Assembly (NCBI RefSeq): GCF_901709675.1
Contig: NC_051108.1
Coordinates: 744,001-808,000 of the forward strand
Length of the DNA: 64,000 nucleotides
Source of the DNA: Syngnathus acus
Taxonomy: Eukaryota; Chordata; Actinopteri; Syngnathiformes; Syngnathidae
Reading direction: 5' to 3'
Every line of letters begins with the position of its first letter. The first letter of the stretch is position 1. The notes beneath the pieces were generated by a model. It was not told the origin of the DNA. It saw nothing but the letters and a program-made list of their open reading frames with translations, and ran no database searches. Made by a program: the position numbers and the translations under genes. Positions 12,101 to 25,100 of the stretch are shown here, in pieces.

Positions 12101-12212
12101 CGGCCACAGGAAAGAGGCGGCCGGAGGGGGGGCCGCGCCCGACGTGGCCTACATGGCCAGGGAGGGCGCTCAGACTTTACAGCACCCCAACTGGAAACTT
12201 GAAATGGTCTAA
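9196..12212 (+). CDS. znf513: Zinc finger protein 513
   Basis: Four coding exons (9196-9235, 9329-9463, 10373-11110, 11281-12212) join in frame to 614 aa. The N-terminus MPRKKQQHPQPVK is nearly identical to the ZNF513 start MPRRKQSHPQPVK. Eight C2H2 fingers are visible in two clusters. Three are in exon 3 (CHLCGFSSRYANHVKRHMKTH type, with TGEKPYKC linkers) and five are in exon 4, ending with CQECGYTTGHWDNYKRHQKKH. The 3+5 arrangement, with a Cys-rich spacer between the clusters, is that of ZNF513. The human protein is 541 aa, so the linkers are longer here. It is a nuclear DNA-binding regulator of photoreceptor genes; the human gene is linked to retinitis pigmentosa. It lies tail-to-tail with snx17, as the pair is neighbouring in human 2p23.3. 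Confidence 0.96.
9829..9953. repeat. CAT/CATCAT microsatellites in a znf513 intron
   Basis: Three nearby trinucleotide tracts of ATC/CAT lie in the intron between znf513 exons 2 and 3 (about 9829-9851, 9892-9912 and 9937-9951). They create a spurious His-rich open frame on the plus strand. Confidence 0.85.
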
Positions 12213-13800
12213 ATGCCACAACGAGACAGACGCTCTGATGCGGTTGTGCCAGCGCCAAGCCCGTCGACACACTGGATGTCATTAGACTAGGGAGGAAAAT
12301 ACAATCCCTTCCTGGCCGGCAAACGTTAATAACAAGGAAAAAATGACAAAGTGCCAGGTCGGCTTGGCAACCCCCAATTCTGCATCTGTCTTGTATACAA
12401 GAGCGACAAGGGGGAATTTGCATGGGCACCGGTGACGGCGAGTGCCTTTAAAGTGACAAACTCCAAGCAAAGTGCTTTTTAATTGCTAAGAATTGAAAAA
12501 CAAGGAGAATGACGTTTGCGAGAGGGACGGGGGGGGGCCCATCTAATGTATTTTGTCACGTGTGTAGATCTTAACATGTATTTGTGCGCGTGTTGTCTTG
12601 TTTATTTTCTCACTGTGAAAATTGCCCGTGGTTTACGTGGAAACAAAAAGATGGCATTATTAGTACGTCGGCATGTGTCCATTTTTATTTTTCTAATGCT
12701 ATCACTCGACTAGAAGTACGTACATTAATATATACAAGTATACGGAATAGGATGGTTGTCTGTGTAGTTTCCCCCTGAGAAAATGTCTAGGAGCGCATTT
12801 TGTTTTGCTTTTTGAATGCAAAAGGAAGAAATTTGTTGGCGCTCTCGAAACGGCGCTTCCCAACTGTCGTTTCCTCGACGCCTGCCCAAGTTTTTGTCAT
12901 CACCTGCCTGTGTCCTTTTATGGAGAGTTTGTCTCATCAATGCCTTAAAGAGCAACACTACACACACATGCAAATAATTCAACACAAATATCTGATGGCT
13001 TGTTCCCATACAATAAAAATACATTATTTCCTCAATGTGGTCAGTCGTGAATATTATTTTTTTTCCCAATTAATTTTTTCTACTGTCATTGTACTCTTCA
13101 AAAAAATATTTGCATTACACATGGTTTCAGTCAAAATGATGCTAAACTATTTTCCCCTATAAAGAACCAACCTTTAATTTGTTGTAACTCCATCAAATCA
13201 CCTGAATTGCCTTGGAAAGATTCCACCGTTGAGAATTTTGCAAGCGTCATCCAGACTGCGAGCGAGGCAGACAGGACAACCACGAGCGCACGAAAAAATG
13301 ATTCATCTGAAACAATGACAGACCTGAACAGATGAGAGCATTTATTGTTATCGTTTGTATTGCTTACAATTGAGATGTTTTTGTTTGCAGTTAGCGTGAC
13401 GCTTTATGAGGTTTTAATGTCTGTTCAAAACAATCATGAAACCAAACCTTTGCTACAAAGAAAGAAGCACTTACTAATGGAGGAATTCGTCACCGTGTTC
13501 AATTCGTTGCCAGCAATGCATGAACCAAGTTGATGTTGTGCACCGTATTATTCAAACGCTCCTCTGAGATGATTGGCACGAGCACATCGAAACAACACGA
13601 AAAAAATCAAGCGGAAATCTGTCAACCAAAAACAACACGTTAGTTCATTTCTATATAGAAAAAAACATTAGTAGGAAAAGTTTGGAATACTCAATCGCTA
13701 GTGGAGCGTATGAAAAAGTGACGTCGATAATGTTTAATCTTGTGCAAAATGCTTTAGTAAACTACAATTTGGCATTTATGAGAAGAAAAATAAAAACTTT
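12213..13800 (+). other. znf513: znf513 3' UTR and downstream region
   Basis: This AT-rich stretch after the znf513 stop has no recognisable exon. Canonical AATAAA signals at 13012-13017 and 13789-13794 could give 3' UTRs of about 0.8 and 1.6 kb. Open frames here lack domains. Confidence 0.5.
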
Positions 13801-14790
13801 GAAAAAAAAAAATACATGGATTTCCAACATTTCACCCCCACCCCTTCCGTGAATGCCCTTTGAGCATTTAGTAAGACGAGGATTTGAACAGAGGATTTTC
13901 TAGTTTTCACTTGTAGTACATAGTTGGCAACTAGCAACAACAAATCATTCAGACAAAGCGAAAGGCTAAATGCTCAAAGAGGTTTTTCCATCCCTCCCCC
14001 AATTGTCACGAGTTGACTTTTTCTAGAGTGCAAAGTGCAAGCAGCTGGGCCAAAGCAGGCAACTTGATGAAACTGGAAGAAATGATCGTCAGGCAACCAC
14101 AAAAAGGTAAGGCAGCGAGACCGAAGGACACTGGACAGATCATTAGGTACACCGGCGCACAGCCGCATTCATTCACCTATATACTGGCGATGCCTGGAAT
14201 TTGGGTGGAACGACAATGACATTACGATCTCAAGGCAGCACTAATTTAAAAAAAAAAAAAAAAAAAGTTTCAAATGTGACGGGTAAAACTATATATGTGT
14301 AAAGTACCTTTTTTTTATATGATCGCTATGTTTCCCCCCCTATATACAACAAACTGGGCTCACTACATACGTATACCAGTAAATAATTGTCACATCTTAC
14401 TGGATGGACCTAATGTTGCGTCCAGCTGCGAGTTGTACGAAAAATCAACGTCGTTTTGGCACGTACGCACATGGCGGCACATTCAATTTGGCAGAAAATT
14501 CGGTCTTGCGCTCGCTCTCACTGGCGACGGGTCGCTCGGCTCTTTGCACGTGAACCGATTGACTTCCTAGCACGGTAATGTCAGCGCCAGGTGGCAAAGA
14601 AATCCAAATCGCAACAGATGGCGATAGCTCGAGACCGACAAACAAACAAAGAAGCCACTTCTGGGCCTGGATGCTACAAACCCTGCAGAGGCACAACGGG
14701 ACACGCGTGTTAGCATCGGACCGAAGCTCGTAACCTTTGCGGGGGCGCGGAATGAGGATGAGGAGGAAGGGGAGGGCCAGCCGGCAGACG
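13801..14790. other. Convergent znf513/snx17 3' region
   Basis: This holds the snx17 3' UTR on the minus strand and the intergenic gap to znf513. A poly-A run lies near 14248-14266. I found no clear AATAAA for snx17 and no other gene. Confidence 0.4.
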
Positions 14791-17700
14791 TTACAGGTCG
14801 TCATCGCCGATGCCCTCGAAAGCGTAGTTGCCGTGGAAATCGCCGCCGCTGATGTCGTTGGCCGAGTTGGAGGCGCTGATCCCTCGCAAGGACACTGAAC
14901 TCAGCTTAGTCTGGGGAGCCCATGGCAGGAAACTTATTTGTTATTCACGCTTGCACTATATAAATCAGTCCGCTTTTTGTTTTGCCATTTCTCTGGCGTG
15001 TGCAAGACCTCATAAAAATGTGCAGTTGTGTTTATTGTCCTCACCGATAGTTTGATGATCTGCTCGCGGCTCTGGTCTGGAGAGTCCTGCATGGAAACAG
15101 CAGGTGAAGAAAAAAAAACAGAAGCCGATGTAAGGGCGGAGTGGAAATGTGGGGGTGGGCCGTGTTATTGTGTTGGCACGTTCCATTCCTCACCAGCAGC
15201 GGGGGTGATTTCACAGCTTGCTGACAGTCGGGCCGCTGCATGGAGCCGCTGTGTCGTTTCCTTAACATCTAAGGGGGGAACAGAACAAGAGAATGAGTCA
15301 TGTATTAGACATACTGATATCTAGTCTAACACTGCTGTGACCTTCTTGATGCTGCCGCCAGACTTCTTCACCATTAACTCGTCCACCATCGACTGGAGGC
15401 AGATGCTCATCATGATGGCCTGAAAGCACACAGGATTCTGTGAATTTCAAAGGCTCTTCGTTTTTATGAGTGGGCTGAAGTGGCATGACCTCCGGATAGA
15501 AAAGAGCACTTCTATATTGTTGATGGCAAAACAAAATGGTGGCGACCTGCTGGCTGGTGATGGTGACCCAGCGCAGGCGGTCCTTGCTCATCAGATACTC
15601 GAAGGCCAGCTCCAATTTCACGTCGCACTTGGCCGACGTGCACGGGTTGCCGGTGCCGTTTGCGATGGGGACTTGCTGCAAAATAGTAAGCGCACACACT
15701 TAATGTGGAGACAAATCCCTGCAGAAGCAATTTGATGAGCTGCCGCCATGCATCACAGCTGCACCAAATGAGCAACCCGTAGAAACCAGTTTGGCTGGGG
15801 CGGGGGCTAATGACGGTGGCAAATGGAGCCGGGGGATTCATCACCCTACAAGAGAGCGCGAACGGAGGACGCGGGGGCCGCCGGCAGCCAGCCGTGGGGG
15901 GGGGGGTGTGTGTGTAATGAGACAAGCTGCTAAATGGACTCGGCCGTTGGGAGGGGAGGGGAGCGGGAACATAAGACGCATGCATGCGCAGACTTACGGA
16001 GGAGGTGACTCTCCAGCAGCGCATGCGCGTGACCTTGAAGCTGCCCTCCTTCATCTGCTCGTTGGGCAGCTTGACGTGAAAGTTGAGCTCGTTGTTGCCG
16101 GCGCCCACGATGACTTGGGAGCCCTTCTCGGGGAAGTCGGTGGCGCACGGGTCGAACTTGATGTAGCCGTAATATTTCAGCGTCTGGCCCAGGTGGATGA
16201 ACTGAAGAGGGAGGGAGGGAGGGAGGGACCACAGAGTTCACTTCGCGTCTCTCCCATTACGAAATCAAATATTGGCGAAAGAAGCGACGCGCCAGCACTT
16301 TTGGCAAGGCTTACTACAAACAAGCTGTGTGTTGATCTTACTTCTTTCTTGGAGCCTTTCTCCTGCAGGGACTTGAGCTGCCTGTGCTGGTCTTTGTTGA
16401 CGAGTATCCAGCCTCGCTCGATGTCCGACACCGTCTGCTCGGACACAAACCGCAATAAACATTTCTCAACAATTCCACAAACAAAAAGTTGCTTACCTGA
16501 GCATAAAGCAAGTTCAGGCCAACTCTGTTGTCCATGACATCAGCGTCGTACATCATGTCCCAATAACTATGGAGAAAGACGCAGAAACTTGAAAAGACAC
16601 GTTTCTCCGATAATCCGGTTATTTTTACTTTCAGCATGCGCAACGAGGCTGAAGCCTTGCTGAGTTTGTGCTCTCTGGGTCTTGCACAGTGGGGGGTCTG
16701 TTAAGTCATCCACCTTCCAACTTTTTGTGGCTTTGACATTCCATCTCCCCCCGCTGTCTCACATACGCGGCAAAAGTAGGTCAGGGAGACTCATAAGAGT
16801 TCCCTTGAGGCGCAAAGCCGGCCAGTCGATATCCGGAGCTCCTCCAAAGAGGCACCGTTTCAAACATGGACGCTACCTTTTCCGTAATAGGATGTGAAAT
16901 TCTGAGCTGTGTAGGCTGGTGATGGACACATAGGGCAGCTCAAACTCCTGAAGTTTCCGCACAACTACAAGAAAAATAGCAGAGAACAAGCTCAAGACGC
17001 CCAGATGATTTGGGGGGCATCCGAGAACAGAGTGTGCCAAACATTCCATTTGTTTTGATAAGCAACGTGCAATCTTATCGCAGACGATGCAAAACAAAAA
17101 AAGGTAATGAGCGTAGCGCCGATTGTGTAAGCGAGTGTGGTTGTTGCGTAACGCACACGTAAGGCCTCCGTCTTCTCCTTCACGGACAAGGAAAAGACTG
17201 AAGTAGGCCACAAGTTCTTCGGGGAGATCCAGTTTGATTGCGACGACCTTCAGGCACAACAAAAACAACAATTCCACTTGAATCAGTTCAGAGAAGGCGC
17301 TGAACATACAAGAAAGCAAAAAGTGCTTACATCCAGCACATCTTCCGTCTGATCAGAGCTCAGGATGTTGACTGTTACTTTCTGACCGTTAGACAGGCAA
17401 ATGTCCAGAGCAACTTCCTCTGTTGGAATCTGCTGAGTCTCCTGAGAGAGCCACAAAAAGACGGCGGCAGGTTAGCGACCAACGTGGAAGATAACAAAGG
17501 ACCTTTCATCCGTAGCAGAAAGGATGACCGGCAGGTGCGGGCTTGGGTCGATAGAGTAGCCGCCGACCTGCTGTGCTTTTCTTAGGAAGCCGTTGAACAA
17601 CTCGCTGGCTCCAAGCAGCGGGTCCTGGCGTACTGGCGGAAAGAGGAAATGCCACAAATCAGTCCAAAAGAAGCCGAGCACGTGACAAGTGAGCTGTGTT

Positions 17701-19371
17701 TTTGGACACAAGTTTGGTGAACTAAAAATGATGAGCGACTCCCACGAGAGCGCACCGATATGAAGACTGAGTGAGGGTTTCTTTTTTTTGAATCATTCAA
17801 AGTATGGCAAGCTTGGGCGCTGCTTTCACATTTCTACCTGCGAGCCATGATGTAACCTACGAGCAAATAGGGGCAATCGGGGCTGCAACAAGGCCTCCTT
17901 GTTCCGCACTGGCGGCCAGCGCTGAGAGGATTAAGACAGACACGCTTTGGCGTGGTGGCCCGCTCTGCAAACTTGTTTGTGTACGCACAAGGTTCAGCTT
18001 AGGGGTAATGTGCTTAAAACGCGCAGATGAAAGTCCACCTTTGGGAGCCGGAGCGTGACGTGGACTACGGACAAGGTGTGTTTACTTGAGACCTAAATGG
18101 AATTAAAGCTGAAAGCACATGTAAGCACAGGAGCCCCCCTTTTTTTTTTTTGCAATTTTCTTTGCAATGTATGTCGTTCATCTGTCTCGAAGTGAATATG
18201 GTGCCAGTCAAAATCTCCAAGAGCTGCTGCAATCTACCCAAATGACCTGCAGAGGATTTCCTGTGGTGAGGTCAGATAGTAGCCTTTCTGTCTTTTCAGA
18301 GGTGGCTTTTCTAAGACTCTTTCAGGCCTACACACGCTCGCTTTTGAAGTTTCTTTGGAGGTTGAAGGCCTCACCTGCCTGCATGTACTTTTCCAGCTGC
18401 TCCCGCCTCTGCTCCACTTCAGCGAGGGTCAGCGTGAAGATCTTCTTTGGAGGGAAGGAAGGCACCACATTGCTGCCATACTCCTTCTTCAACTGTGGGC
18501 GCAAAAAGCTCTTTCTCAATCATTCATCGATTATCAAATGAGGATATAAACTACAATGACCGTGAGCGTGTGAGAGAAAATGACGTCAAGCCGGTGGTGC
18601 CTTACCTGCTCGTGGAGGCTGAGGAGCTGACTGTAGCGCACCCGACAGTGCAGAACGTCGTTGACGTGGATGTTGTAAGCCTGCAGGGGAACACAAGTGA
18701 GCAAAGACCTTAACACAATGCACAACACATTATTACCTTTGTTATTTGACACCAAAAAAACACGAGGAACTCTTGACCTCTAATACCATCCAGTTTTAAT
18801 GAAGCGGAACCACAAAATTAGATCGGTAAAGAGGGGAAATGGAGCCTGACGCACATTTTCCAGCCAAACACATGCTCCCTCCGTGTTGCGCAAGAGACGA
18901 CGGCTCTTGCCCCTCTATGAGACCAATATGAACGCCAGTGGCAGCAAACAGATCAATTCCAGCTGAGGGCTATAAACATCCACAGGAGTGGATCCGTTTA
19001 TGGAATACAAATAACACTTGCAGGGCCCAAATCTCAGAGAGATCAATAAAGACCACAGCACATGGCAGCGTACATGGCATCTGTAAAGCTCAAGTCTGCA
19101 ATGATGCAGTCTTTTTCACAACCAATGAAGAGATAGTACAACAACAAAATGCTAAAAGCTGAAACATATCTTCTAGATTTTCCCCTAGAACATGTCACAA
19201 CCTATTTTCCATTTTATCAGGCACATTTATTAGGCAACGCTTGCAATTTGCATTATCATCTAGTTAATACAGTTAAAGAACTAATAACAATACAAGTATA
19301 TACGTGCTCACCACGTAGGTAGATCCATTTTCTCCCGAACGAACCTCCGTTTCGGGGATGGAAAAATGCAT
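14791..19371 (-). CDS. snx17: Sorting nexin 17
   Basis: About 15 small exons; exon 1 is 19312-19371 (MHFSIPETEVRSGENGSTYV), exon 2 is 18606-18680 and the last is 14791-14910, ending FEGIGDDDL. In order they give the PX domain (YNIHVNDVLHCRVRYSQLL, SFPPKK for phosphoinositide binding, EQRREQLEKYMQAV), then the FERM-like module (KLDLPEELVAYFSLFLVRE, GLNLLYAQTVSDIERGWILV, RMRCWRVTSS, LAFEYLMSKDRLRWVTITS), then a C-terminal tail. Length is close to the human 470 aa. SNX17 sits on early endosomes and, through its FERM-like domain, binds NPxY/NxxY cargo such as LRP1 and beta-1 integrins. Its C-terminal tail couples cargo to the retriever/CCC recycling machinery; the FEGIGDDDL end matches the human FEGIGDEDL. 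The start codon is head-to-head with atraid, about 1.1 kb apart. Confidence 0.97.
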
Positions 19372-19606
19372 GTTTCGTTCCCAGCCAGCGGTACCTGAAC
19401 GCCACCTCGGCTAGCGATGCTCAAGACGCCACAATTGTCCACAATTTGAATCCGATTAAACAGACAATTCCACTGTAGTGAGAGTCGCTGGTGACTTTAG
19501 GGGTGAGGGAGGCATACACACGGGTTCAGCTCGGTCCAGTGGCGCCGTGTCGGGCTGAGGCGGAAGAGAGTTAGCATCCACCTCCGCACCAGCTAGCTTC
19601 GTCACG

Positions 19607-19633
19607 AAAAAAAAAAAAAAAAAAAAAAAAAAA
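19607..19633. repeat. Poly-A run (27 bases)
   Basis: A homopolymer followed by GAGAGAG lies in the snx17-atraid interval. It may be an old retroposon tail, but no adjoining element was recognised. Confidence 0.85.
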
Positions 19634-20421
19634 GAGAGAGAAAAACTTCCCCCGCGTCAGTCGTAAACTTTTCAAACTGCCAAAGTGTACATGTTGCGAG
19701 TGTAGAATAATTCTACTCTGACCGAGAGTAACATTAAATTGTCTTTTTAACAACTTTTTTTCCTGAGTGTTTTTTGATTTACGAGATTAAAATGCTAAAA
19801 CCGCGCGACGTTCACTTCCGCTAAACAGATGTAGCTAACTGGATTGGAGAGCCAGCTGGTTTCTTCAGATGAGATGGCAGAGGCTATTCACGAAACAAGA
19901 GGGGGGCGGTGGTTCACTGTTTTGGTTCAAAATGTTCCATGTTCCTCCTATCATCAACAAATAAAACCACACAAATACCCATTTACACTCCTAAAGCAGT
20001 ATGATAACAAAATATGACTGAAATGTACATTTTAAACACCTTGCATTGGTCAATTGGATTGGAACAGTCCTGGTACAGATCATTTTCTTTCCACTTGGGG
20101 GTGGCTGGACCAATAACGGTTAAAATAACATAGGGGAAACGGCGTGTTTTCTTCTTATACAGCCGTGTGTTAAATATATATCTTGATCAATGTCTTTTAG
20201 ACGCATTTAGTTGATTTAAAGTAAGTGCATTACATGTTCTCAAATCGACCCACATTTGGTGCGATCTAAAGTGACAGCGGGAGAAGAAGGAACGATGTGT
20301 ACAGTAAAAAAATTAGTTGCAAAAATATTTTACTGTTATTATTACTTTAAATATGGAATATTACTCAGGTATTAAATGTGGGGGGGGAGTGTATAAGAAA
20401 ATGGTTTGGGGTGCGCTTCTG

Positions 20422-20453
20422 GTCACGTGTCTGGTACAGTATGGTCACATGAC
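20422..20453 (+). promoter_or_regulatory. atraid: Two CLEAR-like E-boxes upstream of atraid
   Basis: GTCACGTG at 20422-20429 and GTCACATGAC at 20444-20453 lie 15-46 bases before the atraid ATG. The TFEB/TFE3 consensus (CLEAR) is GTCACGTGAC; each copy matches it in 8 or 9 of 10 bases. ATRAID is known to act with SLC37A3 at lysosomes, so such control would be plausible; binding is inferred. Confidence 0.5.
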
Positions 20454-20467
20454 TTCGATCGGTAAAC

Positions 20468-21783
20468 ATGAGAGCTGGGCATAACCAACTGCTGCCTCCT
20501 TTGTTTGTTTTCATCATTTGTTTGTGTATTTACATCAGCCAGCAACAGATCGAGCCGCAGGTATCAGCCCAAATCTTGTTTTAATATCATTATTACACGT
20601 CAAAACAGAGTAATAGCGACTACAAAGCAAGAGTACGCGCATTCGATGTACGACCTCAGACAACCTGGTGTTTTGCTGTACATCAATGATAAAGTAGAAA
20701 GAAACTATGACTACATTCTAATGTTTTTCTGGTTTACGTTCATAGCTATGTAAACAATGTAGTGGAACGTTGCTGAATGGCTCCGCGGTGGGTAAATTTT
20801 GCATCTCGTCCAACGGTCGGATCACCGGACGTTGCTGCCGGGGAAATGACACGAGCTACCATGACCGCATCATCGGGTAGGGCGTTTAAATAGAATGTCA
20901 ACACGATGCTAATGACGGCCTTATAAACCAACCGTAAGCCATATTTACTGTCTTTCAACCACGATCTAATGTTTGTGTTTTGTTTTAGGCTGGATTTGTC
21001 CAATTGTTCCTTGACTCACGTGGGCAATCTTCAGGAAGCATCAACCACTTTAATGATGTACGCATAAGTCCAGATACCGTTTGACACAACGTGGACTCAT
21101 TGAATTCATTTTCTTTCTTTCTAAATGTTTACAATTAATTTTCGCAGTGATCTGTCATCAAACTCCATCGTCAACATCAGTGACACAGCATTCAAAGGAT
21201 TTAGACAGTTGAGTCAGTTGTAAGTGTGTTTTTTACTCACTCCATGTTTTTATTAAATTGTATATTTTTATTGAGCTAAAACAAATTGCACTTGATCAGG
21301 ATTTTGCCAGCAGACGTTGCCTGTCCAGGTGGGAATTCCTCCTGGGACAAGGTAGCGATAGAAAATGGAAGGCGCCTTTGCGAAGGCCAGAGGAACATGT
21401 GCATTCAGACAGGGAAGATGTGTAAGTTGACACAATGCAATTTTATATTGAGTCAATCAAGTAGGATTCACGCTACTGATCTCGATTGGCAGCTGTTAAC
21501 TGTCCAGAGTACTCCCAGTGCGGTCCGGACGGGCCCGGTTACTTCGAGTGCAGCTGCGCCGACAACTACCACGGATACAAGTGTCTGCGAGAGGTCTGTT
21601 CCGTGCTCAGAGTTTGCATCTCATATCTGAAGATGTTTTTTTCTTTTAATCAGCCATTTGTCCACAATGTCATAACAGGGGGAGTTCCCAAGCCTGCAGG
21701 TGTTTGGACCTCTGGGAGCTTCCACGCTTGCACTTTCCCTCCTGCTGTGGCTCACCCAGAGGCGAAAGGCCAAGTCACTATAG
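20468..21783 (+). CDS. atraid: All-trans retinoic acid-induced differentiation factor
   Basis: Seven exons (20468-20560, 20746-20876, 20989-21057, 21148-21219, 21300-21421, 21493-21593, 21679-21783) join to 230 aa, almost exactly the human length. Exon 1 is a signal peptide (QLLPPLFVFIICLCIYIS). Exon 2 starts LCKQCSGT, matching CTQCPGS of human ATRAID, and carries RCC. LDLSNCSL and IDLSSNSIVN resemble leucine-rich segments. LILPADVACPGG matches human LILPQHVNCPGG. An EGF-like module follows (CPEYSQCGPDGPGYFECSCA, then YHGYKC). A transmembrane helix (STLALSLLLWL) precedes the short basic tail TQRRKAKSL, as in human TQRRKAKTS. It is a type I membrane protein of the endolysosomal system, partner of SLC37A3. 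It lies tail-to-tail with eif2b4, 354 bases apart. Confidence 0.95.
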
Positions 21784-22137
21784 AATATTTGTTTTAATGT
21801 TCATTCATCTAGTGAGTAAGCTGAAAGGGAAGTGCATATCCTGATATTTTACAGATTCTTAGCTGGATTTTAATTTCACTGTTACCTCTATTTGAAAAGT
21901 GCATCTCTCCTCGGAATGTGAGTTACTTTCTGTAAGTTGTATTTATTTTTTAAGCATATTGATTGACCTGATAAATGTATGATTTACCAAACAAGGCAAA
22001 GTTATTTATGGCAGTAATTTAAGGCCCAAATCAAAAACACACGTGAACGCTGTTTAAAAGTCACTCGTGCGGCTATATATATATTTATTATAGTCACTTA
22101 TTTATTCCACGCTCAAAGCACGCAAGGTCACATGTGC
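21784..22137. other. Convergent 3' UTRs of atraid and eif2b4
   Basis: This short gap lies between two convergent stop codons. Minus-strand AATAAA motifs at 22101-22106 and 22084-22089 would end eif2b4 very close to its stop. For atraid no canonical AATAAA was found before the eif2b4 stop, so it may use a variant signal or overlap eif2b4 in antisense. Confidence 0.55.
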
Positions 22138-25100
22138 TCATTGGTCGACGCTTTTAACGCGCAGCACCACGGGCACCGACGTGCACGGGATCATGCCCAG
22201 CTCGGTGATGACGGCGTCCACAAAGTCAGGCGGCGTCACGTCGTATACCAGGTTGAGAAGACCCAGCGAGCGCACCTCCTGCCAGTGCGCCAGCTGCGTC
22301 TTGCCCTTCCGCGTCACGATCAGGTTGTCAGGATCGTCTAGGGGAAGAAAAAAAAAACCATTGCGGAGTTGCTCATCATGCAGCATCTTTTGCACCAATC
22401 TCGTTGGGGGAGGTACTTTCTTGTTTGCTTGGTGTCCGCGCTATTGTTTGACTCACCGAGTTCGTTTGATACAAAGGAGTCGGTCTGCACCCTCTCGCAA
22501 AACTTGTACGTCTCGCAGCACACCAGCACAGGCACGTTGAAGGCTTTGGCCACCAGAGCAACTTGGGACGTGCCCACGCGAGACATCATGTAGCCGTTGG
22601 CGAGCAGCGCGTGGGCGCCCAGGAGGACCTTTGACACCTACGCGGACAAAAGCTCAGTTTGTGCGCCCATGTAGGGGATTTAAAAAAAAATAAAATTAGC
22701 GCTGAAGAGCAGCTGGTACCTCCGGGAGGATGTAGGAGACGACGGAGATGAGGACGTAGGTGCAGCTGATGCCCCGTTGGACCAGGCGCCTGAGGGTCTC
22801 GCGGCCCTCGAGCCGCGGCCTGCTGTCCACCACGATAACGCGGAACTTCCTGCCCATTTTGAAGGCTTCGTAGAGGATGTGGTTGACCAGCGACGAGCTG
22901 CGCCCAAATTCAAGTCAGACGAGGTCCGCCGCGTGCGCTCCCATTTGACCTTACCAGCCGTAGACCAGGATGACGTCGTCGTCGCTGATCTTTCCGATGG
23001 CGATCCCCGCCACGGCTTTGGCCGCCAGCACGATCTTTTCGTCGATGTAGCAGTCGATGCAGTTCAGCAGCTTGCTCTTTGCCTGTGCGGAATGGCAACA
23101 ATGTTTGCACAAATTCTTTCATTAATGTTGTGAGTTGAAAAGATATGTTAAACTGTGGGAATGGTAAGACTCAAGGGATTAAAAAAAAAAAAGAAAAGAA
23201 AAACAACCTCATCTTCCTTGCAGTGATTTGGAATGTTAGAAATCTCCTTCTTGATGTATTTGATTGCATTTCCCATGCTGGCTGACAGAGGGCGACACTG
23301 GTTCAAGAAGCTGCAGAAAAAGACAGTTCATAGATGTAATATTATTTGGACATTCATTCCAATATTAATGAAAACAAAATGGTTTTTACCTTATGTAAGG
23401 TTTTAATTTGTTGACTAAGTCTCTGGCTAGCTCTTCATTTGGCGGAGTAGCGTAGTCCCTTATGACCTGAGAGGAAACAATGTTCAGCTGTGCCGCTACT
23501 TTGGCTTGTGGGTGACGTCATACCTCCTTGAAGGCGTGCAGCAGCGCCACCGAGCGAGCGTTGGATCCCGCCACAATGCCCTGGGAATACTGAAGGCCCA
23601 GTCGAACGATAGCGGGGTGGATTACGGACGAGGGGATGCTGCAAAGACACGGACGGGTAAGCGAGGCCCCGACGAGACGTGGCCGATACGTTCCGTCGGT
23701 GGGATCCGGCTTACCCGACTTGCTGCGTGAGAGGAGCTTTGCGACTGTACTGGTGCAGGTGTGAAAAGAGGCTGACCTTGTAGCCATAGTCCGAGCGCAG
23801 CGGGATCTGAAAGCCGAGCAAAGAACAGCACGGTTCGCATTTCACGACTGATCGTGGAAGGGCAAAAAAAAAATCCCACGACAAATTCTTCCAAAATCAA
23901 GGAAACGCACGGCAAAGCCAAGCACACTGAGGGGCAGATTTGCCTCCAATTTGCTCCCGAAGCAGCACGGCAAACGGCAGGCGCCCTGTCGAAAACATTG
24001 CTTAGTACCTTCTCTGCAGTATCTTGTATTCGCGTCTGAAAGAAATGACTGAATTTTCACAGGTCCGGAGAGTAACACCCCGCAACATGTATAAGCTGCA
24101 CTTTCTTTGAACCAGGTACCTGTTGTCTTTCCAGCTTCTTGGCCAGTTTCTTGACAACATCGGGGTCATCGACTTGGATGTGTTCAGGCAGCCTCTTCAC
24201 CACTACGGACGGAGGGCGGGCGGACACGACATACCGGTGAGTATCTCCAGAGTACATGATTCCCCCATTCTGGCATTACCAGGCTGCAGCAGCTCGCCGG
24301 GTGGCACTTTGGGTTTGGCGGCGGAGGCGGCCTGCTGCTGGCTGCCGTCGCGCTTTTTGCCCTGTTTGGAGGACTTGTCGGAGTCGTGTCGAGGTCTCCG
24401 CTCCGCTTTCACTTCCGCTTTGCTCTTGGCCGGCTTGTCCGAGGTCACGGGAGCGTCGGTGGCTGGCACTGAGGATGGAGCTGAGAAGTGGCAACTCAGC
24501 TGAAATGGCAAAAACAGCAGGAAGGAAAAGGACGTCTACCGTTCGGTGAAGGCAGCGCGGCAGAAGCCTCAGGCTTTGTGGCGTCATCTCGTCTTTCTTT
24601 GTTTTTCTTCTGCTGCTTCTTCTCCTTCCTCAGCCGCTGCTTCTCCTCTTTGGTCAGCTCTTTGCCATCGCTCTGTGTCGTCCGAATACGCCGTGGCTGA
24701 TTAACTGTTTGTAGCATCCATTTTAAAAACCCAAAACACAGAAAGCTCCTCACCTTTGCACGCTCAATGTCTGCTTTCTTGTCACTTTCATCTGCAGGTT
24801 GAGATAGAGTTTGAAAAGATCCCTTTTGACTTCAGTTACAATCATCTATTTGAGCATTTATTCACTATCTTGATCCATTTCTTAAGGTGTATAACGCTGC
24901 TTTGTCCTTATACTAAGACAAGCGCCTTGGTAGAAGCACAGAATTACGTTTCCTCACAAATTTGACCCGAACCGTGCGTCAGATTCCTGCAAATTACCTT
25001 CGCTGCGAGTTCAAGCTCAAACATTTAAACGCTGGCAGGCTGTGTAAGACCGGCTTGTTGTTTTTAGTGCGTCCCTCGCCACAAAACATCATAAAGACGG

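Larger units (their letters stand above)
19372..20467. promoter_or_regulatory. Shared upstream region of snx17 and atraid
   Basis: The two genes diverge from this 1.1 kb interval. No TATA box was identified on either side. Two E-box motifs close to atraid are listed separately. A run of G (about 20382-20388) and AT-rich DNA fill the middle. Confidence 0.5.

Noticed and set aside
11277-12202. Long alternative frames across the znf513 finger exons
   Set aside because: They are GC-rich shadows; the znf513 frame gives eight intact C2H2 fingers.
15791-16537. 248-codon plus-strand frame antisense to snx17
   Set aside because: It overlaps clear snx17 exons on the other strand, including the RMRCWRVTSS exon, and shows no domain.
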